Origin: Acetobacterium woodii DSM 1030
Lineage (GTDB): Bacteria > Bacillota > Clostridia > Eubacteriales > Eubacteriaceae
DNA: 64,000 nt
Reading direction: 5' to 3'
Assembly (NCBI RefSeq): GCF_000247605.1
Contig: NC_016894.1
Span: 992,001-1,056,000, forward strand
Positions 54,575 through 64,000 of the stretch are shown here, one piece after another. Numbering within the stretch: the stretch's first letter is position 1; every line of letters begins with the position of its first letter. The notes below the pieces were generated by a model. It did no database searches. It was not told the origin of the DNA and worked only from the letters and a program-made list of their open reading frames with translations. Both the position numbers and the translations under genes were made by a program.

Positions 54575-56113
54575 ATGGAAAACAAACGAGTCCTCATTAA
54601 TGGTGATGGCATCACGATGGATAGTAAGAATCCGACCTGTCAGGGGATTTATATTAGAAATGGAATCATTGAAAAGATTGGCAACAATCAGGAGATGAAA
54701 AAAATTGCTGAACGAGAAAAAGCAGAGATTATTGACCTTGAGGGAAAAACATTTCTGCCGGGACTTCACGATTGTCATGTACATATGATGAATACAGGTT
54801 TGTCGGCTATTGGCATTAATTTATATGATTGTAAATCAATACCGGAAGTATTGGCGAAGCTCGAAAAAGAGAAAACGGAGAATCAACAGGAATGGATATT
54901 CGCCTACGGTTTGGATGAATCACGTTTGGCCGAGAAAAGACCGCCAACGGCCAGTGAGTTAGATCAACTTTTCAAAGATCGTCCGGTTTATCTGCAGGAT
55001 CGCGGTTTGCATTATACTCAGGTCAATACAATTGCCATGAAAGTGATGGAATTTACCGCAGACGAAGAAGGGATGGGTCGTGATGAAGTTGGATCTTTAT
55101 CGGGACGACTTCAGAGCCATGCTAATAGCCACGCCAGAAAATATTTTTTTGATAAAATGACCTGGGAACAGCGGGAAACAGCGATCCGCGATACTGCTCA
55201 AAGGGCAGTGGAAATGGGGGTAACGACGATTCACGCGATGGAAGGCGGTGAGTTGTCTTCCGATGAAGATATCCCAGTTTTTCTAGCGATCATGGCGGAT
55301 TTGCCTGTTCATGTCGTGGTGCATTGGTGTACCACATCAGTAGAAGATGTGCTTGGAAAAAACTTGACAATTATTGGGACTGATGTGTTGTTGGATGGTT
55401 CAATTGGTTCGCGAACCGCAGCGTTTAGAGAACCTTACGCAGATAATCTCAAATCATCAGGGGAGCTTTATTATTCAGATGAATGGCTCGCCCACTATAT
55501 CGAAGCCGCTCATCGAGCAGGGCTTCAGACTGGTTTTCATGCTATCGGCCAATGTGCGATCACACAGATTCTAAATTGTCTGGAAAAAGCTTTGTATAAA
55601 TATCCAGTTGATGATCACCGCTTTCGGATTGAGCATTTTGGTTTTCCCGATGAATGGGATATTAGACGGGCAGCGGCATTAGGCGCGGTTATTTCTACCC
55701 AACCAGCGTTTACCTATTTACGGGGTGGGCCAAACAGTGTTTATGCAGATCGGGTTGGTGAAGAGAGAAATCGGCGCGCGTATCCCATTCGCGAACTGTT
55801 AGATGCGGGTATTGTAGTTAGTGGCGGCTCGGATTCAAATGTAACTCCGATTAATCCGTTGCTGGGAATTCATGCCGCAGTAAATCCACCTTTTATTCAG
55901 AATGCCATTACTTCTTATGAAGCATTAAAACTTTTTACCATCGATGGCGCTTTCACGGCTAAAGAAGAGCAGCTCAGAGGGAGTTTAACCCCGGGCAAAG
56001 CCGGAGATCTGACGATCCTTTATAAAAATCCACTGACGGTAGCGCCAGATAAAATTAAAGAAATTGGCGTGGCGATGACAATTTATCAGGGAGAAGTGGT
56101 ATATAAAAAATAA
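54575..56113 (+). CDS. Amidohydrolase (YtcJ-like)
   Basis: Metal-dependent hydrolase of 512 residues. HDCHVHM near 67 is the first metal motif, followed by later ligands in the HAIGQ segment (about 322), IEHFG (about 350) and SGGSDSN (about 416). YtcJ relatives hydrolyse amides or imidates of mostly unknown identity. AAAGGAGG precedes the ATG. It is followed 16 bp later by a glycerol kinase-like gene, suggesting co-transcription. Confidence 0.85.
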   Translation: MENKRVLINGDGITMDSKNPTCQGIYIRNGIIEKIGNNQEMKKIAEREKAEIIDLEGKTFLPGLHDCHVHMMNTGLSAIGINLYDCKSIPEVLAKLEKEKTENQQEWIFAYGLDESRLAEKRPPTASELDQLFKDRPVYLQDRGLHYTQVNTIAMKVMEFTADEEGMGRDEVGSLSGRLQSHANSHARKYFFDKMTWEQRETAIRDTAQRAVEMGVTTIHAMEGGELSSDEDIPVFLAIMADLPVHVVVHWCTTSVEDVLGKNLTIIGTDVLLDGSIGSRTAAFREPYADNLKSSGELYYSDEWLAHYIEAAHRAGLQTGFHAIGQCAITQILNCLEKALYKYPVDDHRFRIEHFGFPDEWDIRRAAALGAVISTQPAFTYLRGGPNSVYADRVGEERNRRAYPIRELLDAGIVVSGGSDSNVTPINPLLGIHAAVNPPFIQNAITSYEALKLFTIDGAFTAKEEQLRGSLTPGKAGDLTILYKNPLTVAPDKIKEIGVAMTIYQGEVVYKK

Positions 56114-56129
56114 GAAACGGAGTCGGAAA

Positions 56130-57617
56130 ATGAAATATATTTTAGGAATCGATGAAGGAACAACTGGCGTCAAGGTTATGATTTTTGACAAGTCAGTTAA
56201 TATTATTGCGCAGGCCTATTCAGAATTTACGCAACACTTTCCCCAATCGGGATGGGTTGAACATGATGCTAACGAAATTTGGGAGGTTTCGTTGAAAATG
56301 GTTGCCGAAGCTTTGAAAAATGGTCACATAAAACCTGAAGAAATTGAAGCGATTGGGATTACTAATCAACGCGAAACCACGGTGTTTTGGGATAAAAAAA
56401 CAGGCCAGCCAGTTTGCCGGGCGATTGTCTGGCAGGATCGGCGAACACTCGATATTTGTGAAGCATTAGAAGCTAAAGATGGCGCCGGCATTGTCGATCG
56501 AACGGGGATGATTATTGTTCCTAACGATGCTGCGACCAAGATTCGCTGGTTGCTGGATAATGATCCCAAAGTTAAAAAAGGGGTGGATGAGGGGGAATTG
56601 CTTTATGGCACCATTGATACCTGGCTGGTATGGAAACTTACTGGTGGTCGGGTTCATGTAACGGACTATTCCAATGCTTCGGTGACTTTATTGCAAAATG
56701 CCAGAACTTTAGCATATGATGATCAAATCTTAAATGAGTTGCAAATTCCCCGAGAAATTTTACCGGAATTAAGAACCTCCAGTGAGGTTTATGGGATGAC
56801 CGACCCAACGGTTTTCTTTGGCGCGGAGGTAGCGATTGCCGGTATTTTAGGAGACCAGCAAGCGGCTGCTTTTGGACAGGGCTGTTTGGAAAAAGGGATG
56901 GCTAAAAATACTTATGGGACAGGTTCTTTTATGGTTATGAATACCGGCAGTAAATATGTACCACCATCCGATGGTATTTTTTCACCGGTGCTTTGGAGTG
57001 CCAAAGGCCGGACTGATTATGGACTGGAGGGAATGGCGGATGTATCTGGTGCCGTTATTCAATGGCTGCGTGACGGATTGCAAATGATTAATGATACCAA
57101 AGAAGCGGAGGAATTAGCACTACAGGTAAAAGACAGTTTGGGCGTTTATTTCGTGCCGGCGTTTGTGGGCTTGGGAGCACCTTATTATGACTCCTATGCC
57201 AGAGGAACGATTGTTGGTATTTCCCGGGGAACGACAAAACATCATATTGCCCGGGCGGCTCTCGAATCGATGGCTTTTCAGGTAAAGGATGCCTTTCATG
57301 TAATGGAAAAAAAGTCTGGATTTAAGTTGACCAAATTGCGAGCTGATGGCGGTGGCGCTAAAAGTGACTTCCTACTGCAATTCCAGGCAGACATTTTAGG
57401 GATTCCGGTGGAACGGCCGCTAATTACCGAAACAACCACGTTGGGAGCGGTATACGCCGCAGGACTTGCAGTCGGTTATTGGGATAGCTTTGAAGAAATT
57501 AACGAGTTCTGGAAAATTGAAAAACGTTTTGAACCGCAGATCAATGAAGAAAAACGTCAGGAATTGTGCAAATTCTGGAATCAAGCGGTGGAACGATCGG
57601 CCGGATGGTTGAAATAA
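56130..57617 (+). CDS. glpK: Glycerol kinase-like FGGY carbohydrate kinase
   Basis: ATP-dependent sugar or polyol kinase of 495 residues. GIDEGTTGVKVMIFD is the phosphate loop, GITNQRETT (about 76) and WQDRRT (about 91) contact glycerol, and DGGGAKSDFLLQFQAD (about 408) is the C-terminal adenosine region. It lacks the usual DxTNASRT string; DYSNAS is found instead, so a related polyol such as erythritol is possible. It lies downstream of an amidohydrolase and near the DHA-type kinase locus. Confidence 0.82.
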   Translation: MKYILGIDEGTTGVKVMIFDKSVNIIAQAYSEFTQHFPQSGWVEHDANEIWEVSLKMVAEALKNGHIKPEEIEAIGITNQRETTVFWDKKTGQPVCRAIVWQDRRTLDICEALEAKDGAGIVDRTGMIIVPNDAATKIRWLLDNDPKVKKGVDEGELLYGTIDTWLVWKLTGGRVHVTDYSNASVTLLQNARTLAYDDQILNELQIPREILPELRTSSEVYGMTDPTVFFGAEVAIAGILGDQQAAAFGQGCLEKGMAKNTYGTGSFMVMNTGSKYVPPSDGIFSPVLWSAKGRTDYGLEGMADVSGAVIQWLRDGLQMINDTKEAEELALQVKDSLGVYFVPAFVGLGAPYYDSYARGTIVGISRGTTKHHIARAALESMAFQVKDAFHVMEKKSGFKLTKLRADGGGAKSDFLLQFQADILGIPVERPLITETTTLGAVYAAGLAVGYWDSFEEINEFWKIEKRFEPQINEEKRQELCKFWNQAVERSAGWLK

Positions 57618-57684
57618 AAGCTTGACAATTATCTATTAAAAGAATAAAATATAAAAAATCTCTTTGCACTGCGTTGATTACAGT

Positions 57685-57798
57685 ACAAACTGAACAGGCG
57701 ATGAACCATAAATGGTTCGTGGGGCCGGGCCACGATTGTGGCAGCAGATGAAGATAAACATCTGTGGGACAGTAATATGTTCCGCAGGTGTTTTTTTG
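57685..57798 (+). ncRNA. NiCo (czcD) riboswitch with terminator platform
   Basis: The aptamer (about 57685-57776) shows the conserved CAGGCGATGA, GCCGGGC, GCAGCAGATGA and TCTGTGGGACAG segments of the NiCo class. The 3' aptamer arm 57758-57771 can instead pair over 14 bp (with GU pairs) with 57778-57791, followed by seven U: an intrinsic terminator. Metal binding should hold the aptamer arm and prevent termination, turning on the P-type ATPase gene. Later work links this class to Fe(II) as well as Co(II)/Ni(II). Confidence 0.88.
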
Positions 57799-57897
57799 TT
57801 ATTAAAAAACACGCGGACATTGACTAAAATCACAGCAAATTTATTTGCTGAAAAAGTGAAATAGAGCCATGAAAAATAGAAAATGGAGGTACTTTTC

Positions 57898-60441
57898 ATG
57901 ACCACAAAAGAAACAATGGGCTTAACCACTGCGGAAGCCCGCAAGCGGCAGGAGCAATATGGAAAAAACGAATTGACGGCTGAGAAAAAAGAAAGCTTTT
58001 TTTTTAAGACCATCCATATTATTTGTGAGCCGATGTTTTTGTTGCTCATCGTGGCAGCCGTAATTTATTTTGTTTTAGGTGAACCCCGGGATGGGGCAGT
58101 GATGCTTATTTTTGTTATTGGGATCATCAGTATCGATGTGATTCAGGAATGGAAAACTGATCAGACGCTTAATGCCTTAAAGGAATTATCGGCGCCGCAT
58201 GTAACAGTCAGGCGGGATGGCAAAGAAATCACCATCGCCAGTGTTGATTTAGTCCCCGGGGATTTAATGCTCATTGCCGAAGGGGTTAAAATACCGGCGG
58301 ATGGGGAAGTTATTAAAGCCAATGATTTGTGTGTCGATGAGTCATCTCTAACCGGAGAAGCTGAAGGCGTCTGGAAAGTTACGGTTGAAAACGCCGAGGC
58401 CGCTTCAGATTATTGGCGTCGTGATTATTGTTATGCCGGTACGCTGGTAACACAAGGGAATGCCACCATCCTGGTTGAAAAAATTGGAGCCGCAACAGAA
58501 TACGGTAAAATCGGTGCTAATGTGGCAGCAGTGGTGGATTCACCAACACCTTTACAGAAACAGACAGATAGTCTGGTTAAGCTTTGCGCTGGCATCGCGG
58601 CGGTTCTTTTTTTATTGGTTAGCACCTTTACTTATTTTAATGTACTCAATCAGCCCTTTAACGATCGAATTATCGAAAGTATCTTATCGGGGATTACACT
58701 GGCAATGGCAATGATTCCAGAGGAATTTCCGGTCATTCTGATGGTATTTTTGTCGATGGGAGCCTGGCGGTTAGCCAAGAATAATTCATTAGTGCGAAAA
58801 CTACCTGCGGTTGAAACATTGGGAGCGGTTTCGGTGCTTTGTGTCGATAAAACGGGAACCATTACGATGAATCAAATGACCGTACAAGAGACCTGGGCCT
58901 GGCAAGGTGATGAAGAAAACCTATGTGAAATAATGGGACTGGGTTGTGAAACGGATGCTTATGATCCGATGGAAAAAGCGATGCTGCGCTATTGTGAAGA
59001 ACATGGGGTTAAAAAAACCCATCTTTTTGGGGGCGACTTAATTACCGAATATGCTTTTACTAATGAACTAAAAATGATGGGACATGTCTGGCATCATGAT
59101 GGCGAAATTATTGTTGCGGCCAAAGGTTCGCCAGAACGGTTGTTGACGATTTGTGATTTTGGAGAGAATGAAAGAGCGGCGATTGAAGCCAAAATCACCG
59201 AAATGTCAAAACAGGGATTACGCGTAATTGCTGTGGGAGAAATGCGACCCCAAACTGAAGCGGAAATACCAACAACGATTACCGAAGCTAAATTAACATT
59301 TTTGGGATTGATTGGATTGGCCGATCCGCCGCGGGAATCGGTTAAAGATGATATCAAAAATTGTTTAAAAGCGGGCGTTCGGGTGGTGATGATTACTGGT
59401 GACAACGGCATTACGGCCAGCAGTATCGCTAAACAAATTGGGATGCCCAATAGTGACCACATTATTACCGGCGATGAGTTAAGTAATATGTCCGATGAAG
59501 TGTTGCGCGAAAAGGTCAAAGATGTAAGCATTTTCTCCAGAGTGATACCGGAACACAAAATGCGAATTGTTAAAGCATTTAAAGACAATGGCGAGGTTGT
59601 TGCCATGACTGGCGATGGGGTTAATGATGCACCAGCCTTAAAGTCGGCCGATATTGGAATTGCCATGGGAAAACGGGGATCTGAGGTATCTCGCGAAGCG
59701 GCTGATCTGATCTTAATGGATGATAATTTTTCAACGATTATTGATACAATCAAGGACGGCCGCCGAATCTATGATAATATCCGCAAAGCAGTTGGTTATG
59801 TGTTTACCATTCACATCCCGATCGCGTTTTCGTCCCTTTTGGCTCCGCTATTGGGGATTGCCCCGGCGAGTCTTTTTCTACTGCCATTACATGTCGTGCT
59901 GTTAGAGCTGATTATTGATCCGACCTGTTCAATTGTGTTGGAACGACAGCCTGCTGAACATGATATTATGGAGCGAAAACCACGAGACACCCAGGAAAGT
60001 ATTCTCACGGCAACCACGCTGGCTAAAAGTGTCATTCAGGGACTGGTTATCTTTGCCTCATCTTTTGGACTTTATTATGTATTTTTGAGACAGGGGAACC
60101 CCGCTCTGGCCCGCACCATGGGCCTGGTCGTGATCATGCTGGCCAATTTAGTATTGGTGCAGGTTAATAGTTCAAATACTGATTTTGCTTTTCAATCCTT
60201 TAAACGACTGATTAAAGATAAGGTGATGTGGTTCATTAATATTGGCACAATTGTTGGTATAATAGTGATTTTATATACGCCGATCAACGGCTTTCTAAAG
60301 CTTTATCCATTAACCGTGGAACAATTGCTGCTGGCGATTGGAATTGCCATTTTATCGGTAATTTGGTATGAATTCGTGAAATTCATCAATTGGCAAAGAA
60401 ATAAAAGTCGACACGAAACAACGATTAAAAAGCCCGAGTGA
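57898..60441 (+). CDS. Cation-transporting P-type ATPase, probable Co/Ni/Fe exporter
   Basis: P-type ATPase of 847 residues. It has the N-terminal cation_ATPase_N domain, the TGEA actuator loop SSLTGEAEG, IPEEFPV in the fourth membrane helix, phosphorylation motif DKTGT, hinge TGDGVNDAPALKSAD and about ten membrane helices. PEEFP differs from the PEGLP of Ca pumps and the CPC of heavy-metal pumps. The riboswitch upstream implies export of divalent Co, Ni or Fe. The ATG at 57898 follows GGAGG; an ATG at 57883 overlaps that site. Confidence 0.87.
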   Translation: MTTKETMGLTTAEARKRQEQYGKNELTAEKKESFFFKTIHIICEPMFLLLIVAAVIYFVLGEPRDGAVMLIFVIGIISIDVIQEWKTDQTLNALKELSAPHVTVRRDGKEITIASVDLVPGDLMLIAEGVKIPADGEVIKANDLCVDESSLTGEAEGVWKVTVENAEAASDYWRRDYCYAGTLVTQGNATILVEKIGAATEYGKIGANVAAVVDSPTPLQKQTDSLVKLCAGIAAVLFLLVSTFTYFNVLNQPFNDRIIESILSGITLAMAMIPEEFPVILMVFLSMGAWRLAKNNSLVRKLPAVETLGAVSVLCVDKTGTITMNQMTVQETWAWQGDEENLCEIMGLGCETDAYDPMEKAMLRYCEEHGVKKTHLFGGDLITEYAFTNELKMMGHVWHHDGEIIVAAKGSPERLLTICDFGENERAAIEAKITEMSKQGLRVIAVGEMRPQTEAEIPTTITEAKLTFLGLIGLADPPRESVKDDIKNCLKAGVRVVMITGDNGITASSIAKQIGMPNSDHIITGDELSNMSDEVLREKVKDVSIFSRVIPEHKMRIVKAFKDNGEVVAMTGDGVNDAPALKSADIGIAMGKRGSEVSREAADLILMDDNFSTIIDTIKDGRRIYDNIRKAVGYVFTIHIPIAFSSLLAPLLGIAPASLFLLPLHVVLLELIIDPTCSIVLERQPAEHDIMERKPRDTQESILTATTLAKSVIQGLVIFASSFGLYYVFLRQGNPALARTMGLVVIMLANLVLVQVNSSNTDFAFQSFKRLIKDKVMWFINIGTIVGIIVILYTPINGFLKLYPLTVEQLLLAIGIAILSVIWYEFVKFINWQRNKSRHETTIKKPE

Positions 60442-60541
60442 AAAAAGGGGCGGTAAAAAACGATGGAAAGGGACTAGCAAAGTACCGTGATAAAGTGTAT
60501 AATAGCTTCTAGATTATATTAGGAAAAGAGGACAAAAAGGA

Positions 60542-61342
60542 ATGAAGAAAAGAAGTATATTTGGATTGATGCTTGTTGTTATTCTTGCTATTGGTTTGTT
60601 TGCTGGATGTAGTAACACCTCGAAAACAGATGAAAATGCTAACAATGATGATAAGACTTTTGTTGTTGGGTTGGACGATTCTTTCCCGCCAATGGGTTTC
60701 AGAGACGAAAAAAATGAAATCGTTGGATTTGACGTGGATTTGGCTAAAGAAGTCGGAAAACGAATGGGCATGGAAGTAAAACTCCAACCGATTAACTGGG
60801 ACACCAAGGAACTGGAATTGGATTCCGGAAATATTGATGTGATCTGGAATGGTTTAACCATTACTGATGAACGCAAGAAAGCCATGGATTTTTCGAAACC
60901 TTACCTTCAAAATGATCAGGTAATTGTCGTTAAAAAAGATTCGACAATAAAAACAAAAGCTGATCTGGCCGGAAAAAATATTGGGGTTCAAAAAGGATCG
61001 TCAGCTTATGATGCCTTTACGGCAGATGCGATTAGTAAAGAAGTAGCGGCTTTAAATGAATATCCCGAAAATGTTTCAGCCCTTACTGATTTAGGTATCG
61101 GTCGTGTTGATGCAGTTATTGTTGATTCGGTTGTAGCCCGTTATTACATCACTTCAGAAAATGCTGAATTTACTATTCTTGATGAAAGTTTGTCGCCAGA
61201 ATTATATGGTGTTGGAATCAAAAAAGGTAATACTGAATTGCAAACAAAAATTCAGGATGCCATGGATGCCATGATTGCTGACGGAACCGCCGCAACGATT
61301 TCAACCAAATGGTTTGGTGAAGATATTATTTACAAACCATAA
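60542..61342 (+). CDS. Amino acid ABC transporter substrate-binding lipoprotein
   Basis: Family 3 solute-binding protein of 266 residues. A lipoprotein signal ends at GLFAGC (Cys23). The mature part has the two-lobe pattern GFDVDLAKEVGKRMG and WNGLTITDERKKAMDFSKPY, typical of polar amino acid receptors. AAAAGGA precedes the ATG. A terminator between it and the permease gene should raise its level above the membrane parts. Ligand not determined; glutamine, arginine or cystine are possible. Confidence 0.88.
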   Translation: MKKRSIFGLMLVVILAIGLFAGCSNTSKTDENANNDDKTFVVGLDDSFPPMGFRDEKNEIVGFDVDLAKEVGKRMGMEVKLQPINWDTKELELDSGNIDVIWNGLTITDERKKAMDFSKPYLQNDQVIVVKKDSTIKTKADLAGKNIGVQKGSSAYDAFTADAISKEVAALNEYPENVSALTDLGIGRVDAVIVDSVVARYYITSENAEFTILDESLSPELYGVGIKKGNTELQTKIQDAMDAMIADGTAATISTKWFGEDIIYKP

Positions 61343-61365
61343 TCTAAGGCATAACCAGTATTTAG

Positions 61366-61395
61366 AAATCGGATAGTTTCTATCCGATTTTTTTA
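61366..61395 (+). terminator. Intra-operon attenuating terminator
   Basis: Eleven-bp perfect arms (61366-61376 and 61380-61390) and a run of T, between the binding-protein and permease genes. Confidence 0.8.
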
Positions 61396-61440
61396 TGACG
61401 GTTAAGCTGTTTTCATTAATTCATTCCTCAGGAGAATAAG

Positions 61441-62103
61441 ATGTCAGATTTTTATATTTATTTATCAAATATCACGTTGCCGATGTTAAATGGGATGGTC
61501 ATTACGCTTAGTATTTTTGCGGTGACCATTGTTTGTGCCATTCCATTGGGATTTCTATTTACTTTGATGGTAAGAAGTAAAATAAAAGCCGTGAATGCTT
61601 TTGCCAATGCTTATATTTACGTTATGCGGGGAACCCCTTTATTACTCCAATTGATGTTTGTTTATTTTGGTTTGCCACTGTTACCTTTTGTGGGCCAGTT
61701 TTTAGTTTTCGGCCGATTTGCGGCGGCTTGTATTGCTTTTGGGATGAATTATGCTGCTTATTTTGCAGAAATATTTCGGGGCGGACTCCTTGCCATCGAT
61801 AAAGGTCAATATGAAGCGGCAAAAGTTTTGGGACTGACAAAATTTGAAACGATGACCCGAGTTGTCATTCCTCAGATGATTCGTGTTTGTTTGCCGTCGA
61901 TTAGCAATGAAACCATTACTTTGGTAAAGGATACGGCGTTGGTAACAGCGATCGGGGTGGCTGAAATTTTGCATTATGCTAAAACAGCAGTTAACCGCGA
62001 TGGTGATACGTTTGCCTTTCTGGTGGCGGCAATTTTATACCTGTTGATTAATTTTGTGATTACCATGGTATTTAAAAAGCTTGAAACCAAATACGAATTT
62101 TAG
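61441..62103 (+). CDS. Amino acid ABC transporter permease
   Basis: Membrane permease of 220 residues with about five helices of the HisM/GlnP type. The EAA loop that contacts the ATPase is GQYEAAKVLGLTKFETM (about 121-137). AGGAGA precedes the ATG. It follows the binding protein by 98 bp and precedes the ATPase by 9 bp. It probably works as a homodimer since only one permease gene is present. Confidence 0.9.
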   Translation: MSDFYIYLSNITLPMLNGMVITLSIFAVTIVCAIPLGFLFTLMVRSKIKAVNAFANAYIYVMRGTPLLLQLMFVYFGLPLLPFVGQFLVFGRFAAACIAFGMNYAAYFAEIFRGGLLAIDKGQYEAAKVLGLTKFETMTRVVIPQMIRVCLPSISNETITLVKDTALVTAIGVAEILHYAKTAVNRDGDTFAFLVAAILYLLINFVITMVFKKLETKYEF

Positions 62104-62112
62104 GGGAAAAAT

Positions 62113-62907
62113 ATGGAGATTATAAAAGTTAATCAACTCAATAAAAGTTTTGGTGATAATCACGTTTTAAAAGATATTTCGTTTACTGTAAATAAGGGTG
62201 ATGTGATGGCCATTATTGGATCATCGGGATCAGGAAAATCAACCCTGCTCCGTTGTCTGATCGATTTAGAAAAAGCTGACAGCGGGGATATTTTTATGGA
62301 AGATAAACCACTTCTTAAAGATGGCGTTTATCCAAGTGCGTCCGAAATTCGTGCGATTATCATGAAAATGGGAATGGTTTTTCAGCATTTCAACCTATTT
62401 CCACATCTGACAGTTCGGCAAAATTTAGAATTGGCACCCAAAGTTGTCAAAAAAGAAGTGACGGCTGAAATGAATTTGCGGTGTGAAACTTATTTAAATA
62501 AGGTTGGTTTACTGGAGCGAATCGATGCAATGCCCTTGACATTGTCCGGCGGGGAAAAACAACGGGTAGCCATTGCCCGGGCCTTGATGATGAATCCAGA
62601 TATCCTACTTTTTGATGAACCGACATCGGCGCTTGATCCCGAACTCACCGGTGAAGTCCTTAGTGTTATGCAAAGCCTGGCGAATGAACGAATGACGATG
62701 GTGGTGGTGACCCACGAAATGAGTTTTGCCCGAGAAGTTGCTAACAAGGTGGTTTTTATGGATTCTGGTAAGATTCTTGAAGAAGGAACGCCGGAAGATA
62801 TATTTATTCATCCTAAAGAAAAAAGAACCCGTGAGTTTTTAAGCAGCATCTTGCGCGAAGAACGAAAAAAAATAAAAAAGCAATATCGCTTAAAACGTTA
62901 TTGTTAA
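62113..62907 (+). CDS. Amino acid ABC transporter ATP-binding protein
   Basis: ATPase of 264 residues of the GlnQ/HisP type, with Walker [10 protein letters not shown] (about 36), the Q-loop [11 protein letters not shown], signature LSGGEKQR (about 145) and Walker [13 protein letters not shown] (about 165), then the switch His in VVTHEMSFA. Last gene of the importer operon, closed by a terminator. Confidence 0.92.
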   Translation: MEIIKVNQLNKSFGDNHVLKDISFTVNKGDVMAIIGSSGSGKSTLLRCLIDLEKADSGDIFMEDKPLLKDGVYPSASEIRAIIMKMGMVFQHFNLFPHLTVRQNLELAPKVVKKEVTAEMNLRCETYLNKVGLLERIDAMPLTLSGGEKQRVAIARALMMNPDILLFDEPTSALDPELTGEVLSVMQSLANERMTMVVVTHEMSFAREVANKVVFMDSGKILEEGTPEDIFIHPKEKRTREFLSSILREERKKIKKQYRLKRYC

Positions 62908-62925
62908 AAAAAGAATGGGTAAAAG

Positions 62926-62963
62926 AAAGCCTTCCCGATTTTTTACCGGGAAGGCTTTTAAAA
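62926..62963 (+). terminator. Intrinsic terminator of the amino acid importer operon
   Basis: Twelve-bp perfect arms (AAAGCCTTCCCG and its complement) at 62926-62937 and 62947-62958, with T residues after the stem. Confidence 0.85.
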
Positions 62964-62976
62964 TGCGATAAAACAG

Positions 62977-63005
62977 TTGACAAATCAAAAGTTATGTGAT
63001 AGCAT
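62977..63005 (+). promoter_or_regulatory. Possible promoter of rpoB
   Basis: TTGACA (62977-62982), 17 bp and TAGCAT (63000-63005), with TG one base away from an extended -10 position. It would give a leader of about 265 nt before rpoB; I see no gene or known leader element in that stretch. Confidence 0.4.
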
Positions 63006-63277
63006 ATAAAATTGCATTGGTATCTTTTAAAATAAGATTAGAGTGCATCCTTGTCGTCAATTTTTAGATGATCAACGAAGTGTTTGCGACGCCGTCATGA
63101 TGAACTGATCAAAGGGGAAACATGTCGGAATCAAGTCAAATATGAAATTGATTACGGTCTAATAATAACACATGGGAAGAGGAAACACAACAGGCAAATT
63201 TGGGATACCCACAGGACGAATGCGAGTCTGGAAAAGGGTAGTCCGTTGCTGAGTATTTTTGCGAGGGGTGATATTGG

Positions 63278-64000
63278 ATGGTAATGTTGCATCCTGAAAA
63301 AGATGGTTTAAGAACACGCCAAAGCTTTTCTAAAATCAAAGAAGTTATTGAAATGCCGAACCTGATCGAGGTTCAAAAAGATTCATACGATTGGTTTATT
63401 GAAAAAGGACTCCAAGAGGTTTTTGATGATATTGATAAAATTGAAGATTACACGGGGAATCTGGTATTAGAATTTGTGGATTATTCCATTGAGGGAAAAC
63501 CAAAGTATTCAGTGGAAGAGTGTAAAGAAAGGGATCAAACCTACTTTATACCACTAAAAGTAACCGTTCGTTTAATAAATAAGGAAAAAAACGAAGTTAA
63601 AGAGCAAAAGGTTTATATGGCCGATTTGCATAAAATGACCGATACCGGAACCTTCATTGTTAATGGAGCAGAACGGGTTATTGTCAGCCAGCTGGTCAGA
63701 TCACCAGGGGCATATTTTTCCTTGAGTCGAGATAAGTTGGGTAAAAAATTGTTTTCGGCTCAGGTTATTCCAAACCGTGGGGCCTGGTTGGAATATGAAA
63801 CTGATTCCAACGACATCATGTATGTTAAAATTGACCGAACCCGAAAATTGCCGATCACAGCGCTGATTCGAGCGCTGGGACTGGGAACTAATCAGGAAAT
63901 TCTTGATTTCTATGGGGATGATTACCGACTCATCGAAACCATTAAAAAAGATGAAAACAATAATATGAAGTCAACTCGAGATGGTTTGATCGAGATTTAC
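63278..64000 (+). CDS. rpoB: DNA-directed RNA polymerase beta subunit, N-terminal part
   Basis: The first 241 codons of the RNA polymerase beta subunit; the frame stays open to the end of the window. The start [19 protein letters not shown], then [12 protein letters not shown] and the conserved [20 protein letters not shown] leave little doubt. The ATG at 63278 has GAGGGGTG upstream; the ATG two codons later is the alternative. Ribosomal protein genes rplJ and rplL, usually just upstream, are absent here; an amino acid importer precedes it. Confidence 0.95.
   Translation, partial: MVMLHPEKDGLRTRQSFSKIKEVIEMPNLIEVQKDSYDWFIEKGLQEVFDDIDKIEDYTGNLVLEFVDYSIEGKPKYSVEECKERDQTYFIPLKVTVRLINKEKNEVKEQKVYMADLHKMTDTGTFIVNGAERVIVSQLVRSPGAYFSLSRDKLGKKLFSAQVIPNRGAWLEYETDSNDIMYVKIDRTRKLPITALIRALGLGTNQEILDFYGDDYRLIETIKKDENNNMKSTRDGLIEIY

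Noticed and set aside
59094-59753. Long open frame of 219 codons on the minus strand
   Set aside because: It is antisense to the P-type ATPase core domain, with low-complexity Ser/Ile composition and no start signals.

Overview
The window looks like chromosome from an acetogenic Firmicute, most probably an Acetobacterium close to A. woodii. The main reason is a complete lct lactate-oxidation operon (EtfB, EtfA with a ferredoxin-like N-terminus, FAD-dependent lactate dehydrogenase, lactate permease, lactate racemase). The AT-rich composition, Gram-positive ribosome binding sites and an arginine deiminase pathway also fit. The genus is an inference from gene content, not a database match.

Layout. 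1-4000: arginine deiminase, ornithine carbamoyltransferase and a phosphohexomutase. 4190-11900: an ECF-type importer (S, T and double ATPase) divergent from an AraC-family regulator, followed by two half-size ABC transporters of the exporter fold. The shared intergenic region carries two tandem dyads. 11950-19490: a FadR-type GntR regulator divergent from lctBCDEF, with a consensus promoter and an operator-like dyad between them. 19500-21890: a MerR-regulated ABC-2 transporter whose promoter has the 19-bp MerR spacing. 22150-24380: a secreted GH5 endoglucanase with ChW repeats and a CBM2-like domain.

24600-38570 is a defence island. The type I restriction genes hsdM and hsdS are separated from hsdR by an AT-rich block holding a reverse transcriptase, a dGTPase-like HD enzyme with an unrecognised N-terminal domain, an AlbA_2 fragment, a PD-(D/E)xK-like protein and a small membrane protein. 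An AbiEi/AbiEii toxin-antitoxin pair follows hsdR. The reverse transcriptase start codon overlaps the hsdS stop, so the cargo is coupled to the restriction operon. This is the best candidate in the window for a little-described system. A 73-bp duplicated fragment of the cargo lies on the far side of hsdR-abiE.

38600-46000 is a scarred accessory stretch with a serine hydrolase, a sugar isomerase-like gene, a DUF3810-type protein with an apparent ATT start, and remnants of RhuM-like and subtilase genes. 46000-47270: a MarR regulator and a quinone oxidoreductase around a large operator-promoter. 47290-53320: a TPI-like and an RpiB-like isomerase divergent from a sigma-54 activator with an HPr-like domain, then DhaM, DhaK and DhaL behind two good sigma-54 promoters. 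Together they suggest use of a ketotetrose or dihydroxyacetone-like sugar. 53380-57620: an SGNH hydrolase, an amidohydrolase and a glycerol kinase-like enzyme. 57680-60440: a NiCo (czcD) riboswitch and its P-type ATPase. 60540-62910: a polar amino acid ABC importer. 63278-end: the beginning of rpoB.

Three copies of a 171-bp non-coding element with terminal inverted repeats and 10-12 bp target duplications sit 26-29 bp upstream of three unrelated start codons (22349, 40737, 54575). They form a MITE family. No tRNA, rRNA or CRISPR array was seen.
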